From Leptospira sp. WS4.C2 (GTDB lineage: Bacteria; Spirochaetota; Leptospiria; Leptospirales; Leptospiraceae): a stretch of 64,000 bases of DNA. Where the stretch lies: NCBI RefSeq assembly GCF_040833985.1, contig NZ_CP162139.1, positions 3,003,501 through 3,067,500 of the forward strand, in the 5' to 3' direction. The position numbers and the translations under genes were made by a program. The notes beneath the pieces were generated by a model, which did not search any database, had not been told where the DNA came from, and was given only the letters and a program-made list of their open reading frames with translations. Of the stretch, positions 25,702-34,130 are shown piece after piece (the stretch's first letter is position 1; each line of letters opens with the position of its first letter).

Positions 25702-26625
25702 TTCGTTCCGAATAGGGAATCGGATTTCGAAATTCGTGCCATTAGTTTTTTCGATATCTATAGTTCCCCGTAATTGTTTCACTAAATTTTTGACTAATGT
25801 AAGGCCGATTCCTTTTCCATCAAAAAATCCATTATCAATACCTAGACCATCGTCTCTCACCACAAGGATAAATTGGTCATCCACACTTCCCAAACTAACT
25901 TCGATTTTTCCATGATTTCGATTCATAAAAGCATGGCGAAAAGAATTAGAAACTAGTTCATTTAAAATTAAACCCATTGGAATGGCTCTATCCAAATCCA
26001 TTTCCAAACCTTCTTCAATTAATTCGTGCAACTCGATATTATTTTTTTCATTTAAATAGGTTACTTTCAAATTACCTAATATAGAATTAAAAATAAGATT
26101 CAAATCGACATACAATAAGTTTGGCGATCCATAGATAATTTTGTGAACCGAAGCGATTGCCATAATTCGATTTTGAATCAAACCCAAAGAAGTAGTTAAC
26201 TTAAGATCATTCTCTGACTCTACCTGCATCGCCAAAAGACCGGAGATGATTTGTAAATTATTATTTACTCTATGGTGGATTTCTGTGAGCAGTTTCGATT
26301 TCAATTTTAAATCAGATTTGATTTGCCTCTCATGTTCAATTCGCTGACTTTGTTCCTTTTTTACAGAATGAACATACAAAAATATAAGAAAAAACATAGC
26401 GTAAAGATCTTTGAAAAAACCTTCATACTCATCAAAATAATCAATCGCATATCCATGTTCAAATACATTAGAGATGCTCACATAACAAGGGATGATGGCA
26501 AGTATCAATACGAACATTCCTTCTCCGCGATAGGAGGGATTACGAATTAAACTTTGGACAATGGTAAAAATAGCGATTAGGTAAATAAAAAGAGAGAAAA
26601 GATTGAGTAGTGCTATTATGGTCAT
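25684..26625 (-). CDS. membrane histidine kinase, HisKA_2 type
   Basis: The 313-residue protein has an N-terminal membrane part (about residues 5-25, 35-55, 70-90), a short coiled linker, and a kinase core. The phosphoacceptor region EIHHRVNNNLQIISGLLAMQ (about 116-135) is typical of the HisKA_2 family. The ATPase part has LNELVSNSFRHA (N-box), DDGLGI and GKGIGLTLVKNL. No response regulator is adjacent. It starts 1 bp after the stop of a small membrane protein on the same strand, so the two are translationally coupled and may form one sensor. Confidence 0.85.
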   Translation of the reverse strand: MTIIALLNLFSLFIYLIAIFTIVQSLIRNPSYRGEGMFVLILAIIPCYVSISNVFEHGYAIDYFDEYEGFFKDLYAMFFLIFLYVHSVKKEQSQRIEHERQIKSDLKLKSKLLTEIHHRVNNNLQIISGLLAMQVESENDLKLTTSLGLIQNRIMAIASVHKIIYGSPNLLYVDLNLIFNSILGNLKVTYLNEKNNIELHELIEEGLEMDLDRAIPMGLILNELVSNSFRHAFMNRNHGKIEVSLGSVDDQFILVVRDDGLGIDNGFFDGKGIGLTLVKNLVKQLRGTIDIEKTNGTNFEIRFPIRNENPIQI

Positions 26626-26626
26626 T

Positions 26627-26893
26627 CTAACGTAGCGACACCAAAATTTCTTTTTTCAAACTTACGATAAAAAGAAGGGAAGAAATAAAATAAAATGAAT
26701 GCTCCAAAACATTAAAAAAATCAGGGAAATAAAATCCCTCGACAACTGTGAAAATATTACTGAGCCATACGCAAAAAAAGCCTAGAATCAAAAAGTAAAA
26801 TCTTGGGATTAACCCTGACCAAAGTAATCGTAAGGTGATCAACAACCCTACACTGTCAAAAATAAGATTCAAAACTTCACTTATTTGATACAT
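26627..26893 (-). CDS. small membrane protein coupled to histidine kinase
   Basis: The 88-residue protein has about three hydrophobic segments (residues 8-28, 30-50, 62-80) and little soluble sequence. Its stop lies one base before the kinase start. The kinase itself begins with a hydrophobic segment, so the pair looks like a seven-helix-like sensor split over two polypeptides, or a frameshifted single gene. I do not recognise the family on its own. Confidence 0.55.
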   Translation of the reverse strand: MYQISEVLNLIFDSVGLLITLRLLWSGLIPRFYFLILGFFCVWLSNIFTVVEGFYFPDFFNVLEHSFYFISSLLFIVSLKKEILVSLR

Positions 26894-27072
26894 ATATTGA
26901 CTGAACCAGCATAACCCGGATATTCCCAGGGGACAAACTATAACAGGATTTTTTTTATGGTAAAGTGATTATTTATAAAAAATGGAACATAAAAATCCCG
27001 AATCACTAAGATTCCATTTATCAGGGAAAAAAATGATTGATCAGTCCATGATCCGGTCCATACAAAAAATGG

Positions 27073-27570
27073 ATGTTAGATTTTCCATTTTTATCATTTT
27101 CTGCAAAAATTGAAATCATAGGGATTAACCCATTCGTATTTGTACCCGATCCCGTTTTACAATCATTAATGCTTCAGTCAGGAACAAACAAAGGTAAAAT
27201 CCGAGTTCACCTTAAAATGGACGGGTTTGCATTTACACAAACACTCGTTAAATATAATGGGTATTGGCGTTTGTATTTAAACACTCCGATGAGAAAGGCA
27301 GCAAATAAAGATGTCGGCGACCGAGCAAATTTCGAAATCAAATTTAATCCTGCCGAAAAAATAAATCCCGTATCAACGGAACTTAAACGAGCACTCAATC
27401 AAAATAAAAAAGCAAAAGCTAAGTTCGAAAGTTTAAGTCCCTCACTCCAAAACGAATTGATGAGATATATCTCTGGATTGAAATCAGAAGAATCTAAAAA
27501 AGAAAACGTAACTCGAGCAATTCAATATTTGTTAGGGAAAGGAAAATTCCTCGGAAGGGAAATTAAATAG
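27073..27570 (+). CDS. DUF1905/YdeI-like protein
   Basis: The 165-residue protein starts with the small beta-barrel of DUF1905 (FSAKIEIIGINPFVFVPDP, then KGKIRVHLKMDGFAFTQTLVKYNGYWRLYLN). It ends with the YdeI/OmdA-like helical part (SPSLQNELMRYISGLKSEESKKENVTRAI). Members are linked to bacteriocin resistance or envelope stress in other bacteria, but the biochemical role is unclear. The start at 27073 is one of two overlapping ATGs; only this one is in frame. Confidence 0.7.
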   Translation: MLDFPFLSFSAKIEIIGINPFVFVPDPVLQSLMLQSGTNKGKIRVHLKMDGFAFTQTLVKYNGYWRLYLNTPMRKAANKDVGDRANFEIKFNPAEKINPVSTELKRALNQNKKAKAKFESLSPSLQNELMRYISGLKSEESKKENVTRAIQYLLGKGKFLGREIK

Positions 27571-27599
27571 TTTCCCAAGTTTAACTTGCAAAATGAACT

Positions 27600-28589
27600 T
27601 TAATCCAAATCTGTTGGTTCCATTTTTGCTAATCGCAAAACATCTGTCAGAAATTTTCGATGGCTAATGATCAATTCTTGTTTTGACTCCCTAGCCGGAT
27701 TAAAAATTCCACGTTTCCGAAACACCTTCCACGGATCCAGTTGAATATCTGACCAAGTTCCAATTTCTAATGTTAGTGGAAGAAATCTTGATCTATCAGA
27801 ATTCGAGTGTATCTTAATTTTTTGATACTGATTATACAATCTATCCCATAGGTCACCATGCGTTGTATAGGTTTCACTTTGAGGACCAAATTTATATAAA
27901 ATGTGATTAAATTTTGTTGTTAAATGGTTTGCGATTTTCTGAAACAAAGATTCATCTGCGCACTGTTCATGGGTTCCGGCGTAAGGCCACCAAACATGAT
28001 CTACTGCACCAAATCCAGAATGAATATCGATAACGGGAATCATAGAATTTTCAGCAGCTAGCAAGTATTTGGTGTAAAATCGATCTAAAACTTTAGATTC
28101 TGCCTGTAAAACATTGCCTCTATAATACGGAAATACATTAGAGATTTTATGACCACCGAAAAAGAAAGGAGCCTTCACTGCCTCTACTCCAGAATTTCGC
28201 ATGAGATCTACTCCACCGGGGTTTGACCGACGTTTCATTGCCACACCACCAGGATTAAGAATGGGGATACAAACGATTCCCAGTTCCCCAGCTTTTATCT
28301 CTCTGTATAAATCAGAAGTTTTTCGAGCAAAAAGATCATCCAAAAAATCCAATAAAACACGAATTCCTATCGTCTCTAACCCATGGACTCCCGCAACTAA
28401 TCCGGCTAGGTTTTGTTTGATTGCCTTTTCTTTTCCAATTTCTAAAATATAAATGGGGAAGCGGAAACCTTCTTTTGTCCTTGTGGAAAAACCAAACTGT
28501 TTAAATCGAACTAATTTACCACCTAACTTTACAATCTTCAGTATTCTATTTTCATACCGATTGAGACGTTTCATTCCTCTAAGCATCAA
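27600..28589 (-). CDS. M14-family zinc carboxypeptidase-like protein
   Basis: The 329-residue protein fits the M14/succinylglutamate desuccinylase fold. The zinc ligands appear as HGLE (VAGVHGLETIG, about residue 69) and the His in VIDIHSGFG (about 191); the catalytic Glu is likely in TLEIGTW (about 277). Substrate residues NPGG and RRSNPGGVDLMRN are present. It should cleave a C-terminal residue or amide from a small peptide. No signal peptide is visible. Confidence 0.75.
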   Translation of the reverse strand: MMLRGMKRLNRYENRILKIVKLGGKLVRFKQFGFSTRTKEGFRFPIYILEIGKEKAIKQNLAGLVAGVHGLETIGIRVLLDFLDDLFARKTSDLYREIKAGELGIVCIPILNPGGVAMKRRSNPGGVDLMRNSGVEAVKAPFFFGGHKISNVFPYYRGNVLQAESKVLDRFYTKYLLAAENSMIPVIDIHSGFGAVDHVWWPYAGTHEQCADESLFQKIANHLTTKFNHILYKFGPQSETYTTHGDLWDRLYNQYQKIKIHSNSDRSRFLPLTLEIGTWSDIQLDPWKVFRKRGIFNPARESKQELIISHRKFLTDVLRLAKMEPTDLD

Positions 28590-28840
28590 ATATTAACCTA
28601 TAAATCCTATTAACATGATCAAAAACCAAGAACCGAAATTGGTTGGGGCCAACAGATTTCACAATCTCAAATGGAATCCTTTTGGAGAAATTCTATTTAG
28701 TTAATTTATATTACAATTTCATGACGAAAAAAATGGTTTGGTAGAAATCTTACGATAAGAGTTATAGAAAGTTACATAAAGATAAAAAATATTCTCAAAT
28801 TTCATTTACTTTAGGATTCGAATATTTTCAAGTTTATCTC

Positions 28841-29818
28841 ATGACTCTATCTACAGCCAAAACCAAAGCAAAAAAATACAAAGAAGAATCCATTACAACG
28901 AATGGCATTCAAATCCGAATCGGTATTTGGCCTGGGGAAAAACAAACAATCGTTTGTCTGCATGGATTGTCAGGAAACTTACATTCAATGAAACCTTTAG
29001 CAAAACGACTAAACCGATTAGGATACAAGGTTTTGTCTTATGATTTACGAGGCAGAGGAAACTCCGAAAAACCAAATTCTGGTTATGGGATTCAAAACCA
29101 TATTAACGATTTACACGGAATTCTATCTCATTATAAAATCAAAAATCCAATTTTTTTTGCACATTCTTTTGGATGTATGATTGCTCTACGTTATACAATT
29201 GTTTATCCAGAAGTTGCCAAAGCGATGATTCTTATGGATGGCGGAGGCCTTCTCTCTCTTTCCAAAAGAATCCAAGTTTTGAAAGTATTAAAACAATCCT
29301 TCGAGAGATTGGATATCACTTATCCAACTGTATTCGAATATTTACAACTAATCCAGAACTCTCCTCTAGTGCCTCGTTGGTCAAAAGAAATAGAAGAATA
29401 CTTTCGATTAGAATTGCACAAATCAAAAGATGGTTATGTATGTCATATGCCTGGCTTTGTTATGGAGGAGGAGCTAAAAGAGATGGGAGGTTCTATGCAT
29501 TTTTCAAATATATTAAAATATTTAATAAAAGATCCCAAAAGAGTGATTTCAAAAATCAAAGAAAACAAATTCATAGAGTTTGAAAGAATACAAACCCCTA
29601 CCCTCATCCTTCGTGCGACAGAAATGAATTTATTTCCCAAAGATGATTTATTGCCAAAAGAATCATTTGAATCTATGTTGGAACGAATTCCTAAATCTAG
29701 AGGGATCGAAATCAAAACAAATCATTACGGGATTCTCTTTGACAAACTAAAAGAAAGAGACTCGGCTATCGAAACATTTTTAAGTGGTTTGAAAACAAAA
29801 CAGGGAATTACGAGATAA
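28841..29818 (+). CDS. alpha/beta hydrolase
   Basis: The 325-residue protein has the hydrolase order: oxyanion HG motif (VCLHGLSG), YDLRGRGNSEKP, the nucleophile elbow FAHSFGCM with Ser109, an acidic residue after strand 7 (ILRATEMNLFPKDD) and the terminal His (TNHYGILF). The cap region is helical. The substrate is unknown; it may be an esterase or lipase. It lacks a signal peptide. About 250 bp of AT-rich DNA upstream shows no feature I can name. Confidence 0.82.
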   Translation: MTLSTAKTKAKKYKEESITTNGIQIRIGIWPGEKQTIVCLHGLSGNLHSMKPLAKRLNRLGYKVLSYDLRGRGNSEKPNSGYGIQNHINDLHGILSHYKIKNPIFFAHSFGCMIALRYTIVYPEVAKAMILMDGGGLLSLSKRIQVLKVLKQSFERLDITYPTVFEYLQLIQNSPLVPRWSKEIEEYFRLELHKSKDGYVCHMPGFVMEEELKEMGGSMHFSNILKYLIKDPKRVISKIKENKFIEFERIQTPTLILRATEMNLFPKDDLLPKESFESMLERIPKSRGIEIKTNHYGILFDKLKERDSAIETFLSGLKTKQGITR

Positions 29819-29856
29819 CATAATTCTATGTTTAATACAAAACACTCTTTTGCAAA

Positions 29857-30468
29857 ATGGACTCCGATGAAATGAAAATGCATACTGAAAAGGAACGTTG
29901 TTCCTGGTGTTTAAAATTTGACCAATACATCCAATACCATGATGAAGAATGGGGAGTTCCCGTTCATGATGACCAAACTCATTTTGAATTTTTGATTCTA
30001 GAAGGTGCTCAGGCCGGTCTCAGTTGGTCGACAATTTTAAAAAAACGGGAAGGTTATAGAAAAGTATTTGCAAACTTTGATCCCGCGAAGGTAGCAAAAT
30101 TCACTGATAAAAAATTAGAAACCATCTTACTTAACCCAGCAATTGTCCGGAATCGCTTGAAGGTATTTGCTGCAGTAAACAACGCAAAACGGTTTTTAGA
30201 AATACAAAAAGAATTTGGTTCTTTTGATTTTTACATTTGGAGTTTTGTAGGTCACAAACCCATTCAAAACAAACGAAAAAGTTTAAAAGAGGTCCCAGCA
30301 ACTACACAAGAATCCGACGCACTGAGTAAAGACCTAATCAAACGCGGTTTTAAGTTTGTTGGTAGCACTGTCATCTATGCCCATATGCAAGCATGCGGGC
30401 TTGTCAATGACCATGTAGAAAGTTGTTTTCGTTATAAAGAGATCACCTCTTCCACTCTACTTCCTTAA
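29857..30468 (+). CDS. tag: DNA-3-methyladenine glycosylase I
   Basis: The protein of about 200 residues removes 3-methyladenine from alkylated DNA. Family features are RCSWC near the start, YHDEEWGVPVHDD, EGAQAGLSWSTILKKREGYR, and the zinc ligands split between the N-terminal Cys and His and the C-terminal HVESC. The true start could be the ATG at 29878, closer to the conserved RCSWC, as no clear ribosome binding site distinguishes them. Confidence 0.92.
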   Translation: MDSDEMKMHTEKERCSWCLKFDQYIQYHDEEWGVPVHDDQTHFEFLILEGAQAGLSWSTILKKREGYRKVFANFDPAKVAKFTDKKLETILLNPAIVRNRLKVFAAVNNAKRFLEIQKEFGSFDFYIWSFVGHKPIQNKRKSLKEVPATTQESDALSKDLIKRGFKFVGSTVIYAHMQACGLVNDHVESCFRYKEITSSTLLP

Positions 30469-30527
30469 CTTTCCCGTTAGGGTGAGTTAATCAAACTCTA
30501 GATTACCCACCCTATAAATTGAAACTT

Positions 30528-30544
30528 GAATCCAAACTGGATTC
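30528..30544. terminator. short hairpin between convergent genes
   Basis: GAATCCA and TGGATTC pair perfectly around AAC between the ends of the glycosylase gene and the convergent gene at 30550. The T-rich run (TATTTCTTTT) on the right is moderate. Confidence 0.4.
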
Positions 30545-30549
30545 CAATT

Positions 30550-30981
30550 CTATTTCTTTTCAGCAACTATCACTGCTTTGATAATTTTCCATTCTCCTTG
30601 ATCGAAATAGAAAGTATACATCGATCGGAATTTCATAACCTTACTTTCCAAGTCTGCTTTTACAAATCCAAACTGATCCAGAAATTCTATCGAATGGATA
30701 TGGATGTCTCTTTCCACTCCACCAATTTTTCCTTCTCTTAACGATTGAATATAATTAGTCTTATTGGAACTGAATATAGAATCATTTCCTTTAATATAAA
30801 CACTATCCGCATACTCCGAATGAAATTTGGATTCCACTTCGGAAACTTTCCTCGCATCAATATTCTTCATAATAGCGATAAACTCTTTTTTTAAAGAATC
30901 TTCACTCCCTTGTGCATTAATTTGGTTTGTGATCATTGTTCCTCCTAATATCACTAAAAATCCAAAAACTATCTCTTTCAC
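30550..30981 (-). CDS. exported NTF2-like/SnoaL-fold protein
   Basis: The 143-residue protein has a signal peptide (about residues 1-23, ending NQINAQ) and a mature domain of the NTF2-like type: helical FIAIMKNIDARKVSEVESKFHSEY, then VKADLESKVMKFRSMYTFYFDQGEWKIIKAVI. Such folds bind small ligands or act as dimers; function is unknown. A perfect 14-bp palindrome lies 18 bp upstream of its ATG and is shared with the marR gene just upstream, so it is probably the regulator's target. Confidence 0.65.
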   Translation of the reverse strand: MKEIVFGFLVILGGTMITNQINAQGSEDSLKKEFIAIMKNIDARKVSEVESKFHSEYADSVYIKGNDSIFSSNKTNYIQSLREGKIGGVERDIHIHSIEFLDQFGFVKADLESKVMKFRSMYTFYFDQGEWKIIKAVIVAEKK

Positions 30982-30998
30982 TGCTAACCTCCCAATTA

Positions 30999-31012
30999 GT
31001 TGCTATAGCAAC
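30999..31012. promoter_or_regulatory. MarR-type operator GTTGCTATAGCAAC, copy 1
   Basis: A perfect palindrome 18 bp upstream of the exported NTF2-like gene. The identical palindrome and its next seven bases recur at 31470. The position allows it to block transcription or translation start of the minus-strand gene. Confidence 0.7.
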
Positions 31013-31029
31013 AATAAATACAAAAAAAA

Positions 31030-31467
31030 TCAATCCATAGATTCCGTATAAATTTGATCAATTATCCGTTTAAAGGTTTTAAAATCTTGCGCCGATAATT
31101 TCTTAAACATTCGTTTCCGTTCTTCCGTAACAACACCTACCATCAATTGGTAGATTTCTGATCCCTTTTTCGTTGGATATACTTGATTTCTGCGCCCGTC
31201 CTCAGGATCTGGCTGTATTTTGATCCAACCCTTTTCCTCCATATTCCGAAGAGCTCTTGCCATAGATGGTCTATCATCAAAATCCCTTCCCAAATCCGAT
31301 TGACTACAACCAGGTTGTTTCATTAACCGAACAAGAACAAACCACTGCTCCGGAAATAAATCCAATCCGTTTGCCGAAGCCAACCGCATAAACTGTCTTC
31401 TTAAGGCTCGGACTGTCCTGTAAATCAAATAGGCATAAGAATTTTCTAAATCAAAAGAATCCGCCAT
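31030..31467 (-). CDS. MarR-family transcription regulator
   Basis: The 145-residue protein has the winged-helix MarR layout: dimer helix at the N-terminus, then WFVLVRLMKQPGCSQSDLGRDF, helix-turn-helix DDRPSMARALRNMEEKGWI, and the wing with Asp-Gly-Arg (DPEDGRRNQVY). Palindromes lie at 30999, before the downstream gene, and at 31470, touching its own start. Autorepression plus control of the NTF2-like gene is the simplest reading. The inducer is unknown. Confidence 0.88.
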   Translation of the reverse strand: MADSFDLENSYAYLIYRTVRALRRQFMRLASANGLDLFPEQWFVLVRLMKQPGCSQSDLGRDFDDRPSMARALRNMEEKGWIKIQPDPEDGRRNQVYPTKKGSEIYQLMVGVVTEERKRMFKKLSAQDFKTFKRIIDQIYTESMD

Positions 31468-31469
31468 AT

Positions 31470-31483
31470 GTTGCTATAGCAAC
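31470..31483. promoter_or_regulatory. MarR-type operator GTTGCTATAGCAAC, copy 2
   Basis: Identical to the site at 30999 and only two bases before the marR start codon on the minus strand, so bound regulator would cover the translation start region. Confidence 0.7.
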
Positions 31484-31614
31484 AATAAATTATTCGGTTT
31501 TATTGTCAAATAATATCTAAACGAGGACACCCAAAGTAGAAACAATCCTTATTGACAACACAAAGTTAAATTAAATAGTCCAAAGGTTTACGCAAATTTA
31601 AGGGAGAATAAAAA

Positions 31615-31729
31615 ATGAATACACAAAACAAAATTTGTCTCACTCATTTTGACTATGACCGATTGAAATTGATGATTTCGGATCATACAAAAAGAAATAA
31701 AGTAGAGAATAATGTAAAATTCCTTCTTG
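31615..31729 (+). pseudogene. truncated GreA/Rnk-like gene
   Basis: After a ribosome site (AGGGAG) the frame encodes KICLTHFDYDRLKLMI then a Lys/Arg-rich helix, which resembles the start of GreA/GreB-type nucleoside-diphosphate-kinase regulators in spirochaetes. The similarity stops at about residue 38, where a structured intergenic repeat begins. The downstream sequence is non-coding repeat and the C-terminal FKBP-like part is missing. The call rests on a short segment. It seems to be a gene cut by repeat insertion or deletion. Confidence 0.45.
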
Positions 31730-31830
31730 TGCGTTCCCAATCAATCGACAATTCATCATCTCACGATCAAATGGGCCGAGCTCTTACGAGGTCCGCTTCG
31801 CTCCCCCTCGACAGACCGAACCCTAACGCA
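31730..31830. repeat. structured intergenic repeat, copy A
   Basis: It begins TGCGTTCCCAAT and ends CCCTAACGCA; the outer TGCGTT/AACGCA arms pair. The interior has GC-rich arms (GGGCCGAGCTC, CTCCCCCTCG). The GCGTTCCCAAT start is shared with the copies at 56932 and 59990. It replaces the rest of the GreA/Rnk-like gene. Confidence 0.6.
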
Positions 31831-31832
31831 TT

Positions 31833-32192
31833 TCAAATCTCATTCAAAACAACCTTACATTGATTCGAGATCTTAGATTCATTTTGAAACAAACATTTTA
31901 AAATGCGGCCACCACCGGGAATGATCCAACGACAATATTCACTCACATCTTCTTTACAAAACCCTTGTGACTTATTTTTCATAGTTTCTGAAAGTGCATT
32001 TTGGCCAATTTCACAGGCTTCCGAAAGATTTTTCCCCCGTTCTTTTAAACATTGCAAAATTCTAGCTTTTGTAGGTTTAATTCCCTGACAATAAGTCGCA
32101 ATTTCCGGCTGACAAACTTCATAAATGGATTTTGTTTCCGCTAACAAAGGTAAGCTAAAAAATAGAATCAGAGTGAAGATGTAAGGTTTCAT
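31833..32192 (-). CDS. small secreted Cys-rich repeat protein
   Basis: The 119-residue protein has a signal peptide (IFTLILFFSLPLLAE). Two repeats of the GLG1-like Cys-rich motif follow: CQPEIATYCQGIKPTKARILQCL with SEAC, and CKEDVSEYCRWIIPGGGRILKCL with SNQC. Four Cys per repeat suggest two disulfides each. I chose the ATG at 32192, which has AAGGA upstream; the longer reading has no membrane-export signal at its front. Function in bacteria is unknown. It converges with the truncated gene and the repeat. Confidence 0.75.
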   Translation of the reverse strand: MKPYIFTLILFFSLPLLAETKSIYEVCQPEIATYCQGIKPTKARILQCLKERGKNLSEACEIGQNALSETMKNKSQGFCKEDVSEYCRWIIPGGGRILKCLFQNESKISNQCKVVLNEI

Positions 32193-32385
32193 ATTAATTT
32201 TGTTCCTTTTGTAAAAACAATGTTTTGAGGTTATTTCTGGAGACTCAATTTTCGTATCTGCAAATGGAAAATGCAAGTCTATTATATTGCAAAATGGGAA
32301 CATACTTTAAACGGAATTTTCACTTTTAAAAACAAGAATAGCGAATCTGCAGGAAGAACCTATCCCCATCTTTACAAAAAGATAT

Positions 32386-33006
32386 TTATTTTTGGTAGAG
32401 CGAAAAAAGTAACGAGGATGGTAAATGCAAAAAATAACCTAACTTTAGCAATTGATTGAGTACCGACTGTTTAATGATCCCATTTTTATCAAACCGATGA
32501 GCCGATGTTAACGCTTGGTAGGGCAAAAGAACAGGCCAAGATACTTTGCGAAATTTTTGGCTAAGTTCAGTATCCTCAAAGATATATTTAAGACTCAGAT
32601 CCGAAGTCCAAAGTTGCCTATCAAAAAAAACACAATGATCCAGATAAACAATCCCCTTGTATTTCAGTCGGATCAAGTTAGAATACCAGGAAATAAAATT
32701 AAGAAGAAAATGCGGCCGATCAAATTGATGAGTGAATCCACCCCAAACATCTTTTTTTTCTTTCTGGCAACTTAGTTTAATTAGGTGATCGATTGCCTCT
32801 TTGGGAAGTTGAGTTCTTGGATGATGAAAAAGAATCAAATCTCCCTTAGATTTGTGAAATCCGATACTTAACCTTTCTGCCCGAGAAGGTGCCTCTAAAT
32901 GACTCACTTGAATGATTTCTACTTCTGGGTGATTCCAAAAACCCATTAAGGAATAATGAAATAAAGTATTTCCTCCATCGTCTGTCGGGATAATGATACT
33001 CAGCAT
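32386..33006 (-). CDS. family 2 glycosyltransferase-like protein
   Basis: The 206-residue protein begins MLSIIIPT, the usual GT-A start. It has the SRAERLSIGFHKSKGDLILFHHPRT region, where a DXD-like acidic motif would sit but LFHHPRT replaces it, and a later FEDTELSQKFRK acceptor part. It resembles the short TIGR04283-type glycosyltransferases. Loss of the usual Asp pair raises doubt about activity. Substrate is unknown. Confidence 0.65.
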   Translation of the reverse strand: MLSIIIPTDDGGNTLFHYSLMGFWNHPEVEIIQVSHLEAPSRAERLSIGFHKSKGDLILFHHPRTQLPKEAIDHLIKLSCQKEKKDVWGGFTHQFDRPHFLLNFISWYSNLIRLKYKGIVYLDHCVFFDRQLWTSDLSLKYIFEDTELSQKFRKVSWPVLLPYQALTSAHRFDKNGIIKQSVLNQLLKLGYFLHLPSSLLFSLYQK

Positions 33007-33099
33007 TTTTCTGTTTTAACCAATTCTATAGAGTTAAGTTTTTTATTCCGAACTCTTTTGTGATTTTACAATCTTTAGGAATAAAAGAAAACATTTTAT

Positions 33100-33729
33100 T
33101 CACTGTTTTCTTTTCCTCAAAATCCATTCTGCAAATAAAAAATTGATCAACCAACCTGCACCCATCATCAAATCTCTTGGAATTCCAGATGGTTCTCCTC
33201 CTACAAAAATAAACCAAGGCAAATGGGTAAATACTTGTGTACCTGCACCCATTCCAATCGCATAACCACGAATCATCCAATGACTATGCAGAGTGATCTT
33301 CTTTTGTAGGATAAAAATAAAGGCAAGTAACAAACATAATGTCATCCATAACCCAACTACCATACGAATGCCGAACAACCAATCCCCATCCGTTGGAACT
33401 CTAGGATAAACAAGGGTAAGCCATAGTCCAGAGAGTGCAGAAAAAAGGCCCATACAAACAAGAAACCTTCCTGAAATCCGATGCCAAACAATATGTTTCT
33501 TTCGAAATCCTGGGGAAAACTGAAAGGCTCCCAGAATACTAAAAAAAATCACAGCAACGATATGCGATAGAACAGGAATGGGATCGTTGAAAAATCTTTG
33601 GTTTTCAACAGTATAACCATTCCCAGTTGTCACCTGAAGAAACCGAATGACACCTGCAATGCCAGGAACTAAACTTAAAAAAAGAAGAGAGCCAATAATC
33701 CAATAGTCTTTTTTAGAAAATGATGCCAT
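33100..33729 (-). CDS. DUF2306 membrane protein
   Basis: The protein of about 209 residues has six to seven hydrophobic helices and matches DUF2306: HIVAVIFFSILGAFQFSPGFRKKHIVWHRISGR, with paired His that could bind heme, and later LHSHWMIRGYAIGMG. I take the start at MASFSKK (33729) rather than a start 11 codons upstream, since that extension is polar and unlike the family. Function is unknown. Confidence 0.72.
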   Translation of the reverse strand: MASFSKKDYWIIGSLLFLSLVPGIAGVIRFLQVTTGNGYTVENQRFFNDPIPVLSHIVAVIFFSILGAFQFSPGFRKKHIVWHRISGRFLVCMGLFSALSGLWLTLVYPRVPTDGDWLFGIRMVVGLWMTLCLLLAFIFILQKKITLHSHWMIRGYAIGMGAGTQVFTHLPWFIFVGGEPSGIPRDLMMGAGWLINFLFAEWILRKRKQ

Positions 33730-33800
33730 AATAATCTTTGGCTCATTGCTACAAAAAAACATAGATCAGACAACAAAAAAAAACCTTATGAAAACTTTTC

Positions 33801-33905
33801 CTGGGCGCATCCACCTAGCATTCGCCAGGTGGTCGGGCTATCCGCTGCAATCTTCCCTACGGGAAGGATTTCCGCTACTATCCCTTGCGCATGGAAAAAC
33901 TAAAA
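33801..33905. repeat. structured intergenic repeat, copy B (divergent type)
   Basis: It contains GGGCGCA...TGCGC outer arms, a CACCT/AGGTG hairpin (33812-33831), GGTCGGGCTATCCGCT, a CTTCCC/GGGAAG hairpin (33852-33866) and GGATTTCCGCTACTATCC. The layout is like that of intergenic repeats in other low-GC Gram-negatives. The GGTCGGGCT core is shared with copies C and D. It contains no gene. Confidence 0.55.
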
Positions 33906-33923
33906 TCGCCAGTCTATCCCGTA

Positions 33924-34118
33924 TCAGCGATGGGATTTAAAGATCATTATCATCATACGTACATTAATCCATAAAAACCGAACCAATTGCCAAGGTAAAA
34001 AGGTTCGAAAAAATTTTGTTTTCGCATTGGGAACTGCTGCGAAGTCACCTGGTTTATAAGAAGAATTCAATTCTTCTTTTCCTAATAAAATCAATTCTAC
34101 TGATTCATTTCTATTCAT
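33924..34118 (-). CDS. small hypothetical protein downstream of flavoprotein
   Basis: This short gene of 64 residues starts 12 bp after the sulfide:quinone-like oxidoreductase stop, with GGAG just before its start, so it is probably real and co-transcribed. The sequence is basic, with an aromatic segment LPWQLVRFLWINVRMMIMIF near the end that could be a single membrane anchor. I recognise no family. A partner or stabiliser for the flavoprotein is possible. Confidence 0.5.
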   Translation of the reverse strand: MNRNESVELILLGKEELNSSYKPGDFAAVPNAKTKFFRTFLPWQLVRFLWINVRMMIMIFKSHR

Positions 34119-34130
34119 ACATTGCTCCTA

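Noticed and set aside
33746..33940. Reading frame of 64 codons on the plus strand
   Set aside because: It is mostly the repeat copy B, with no ribosome site and no recognisable protein features.
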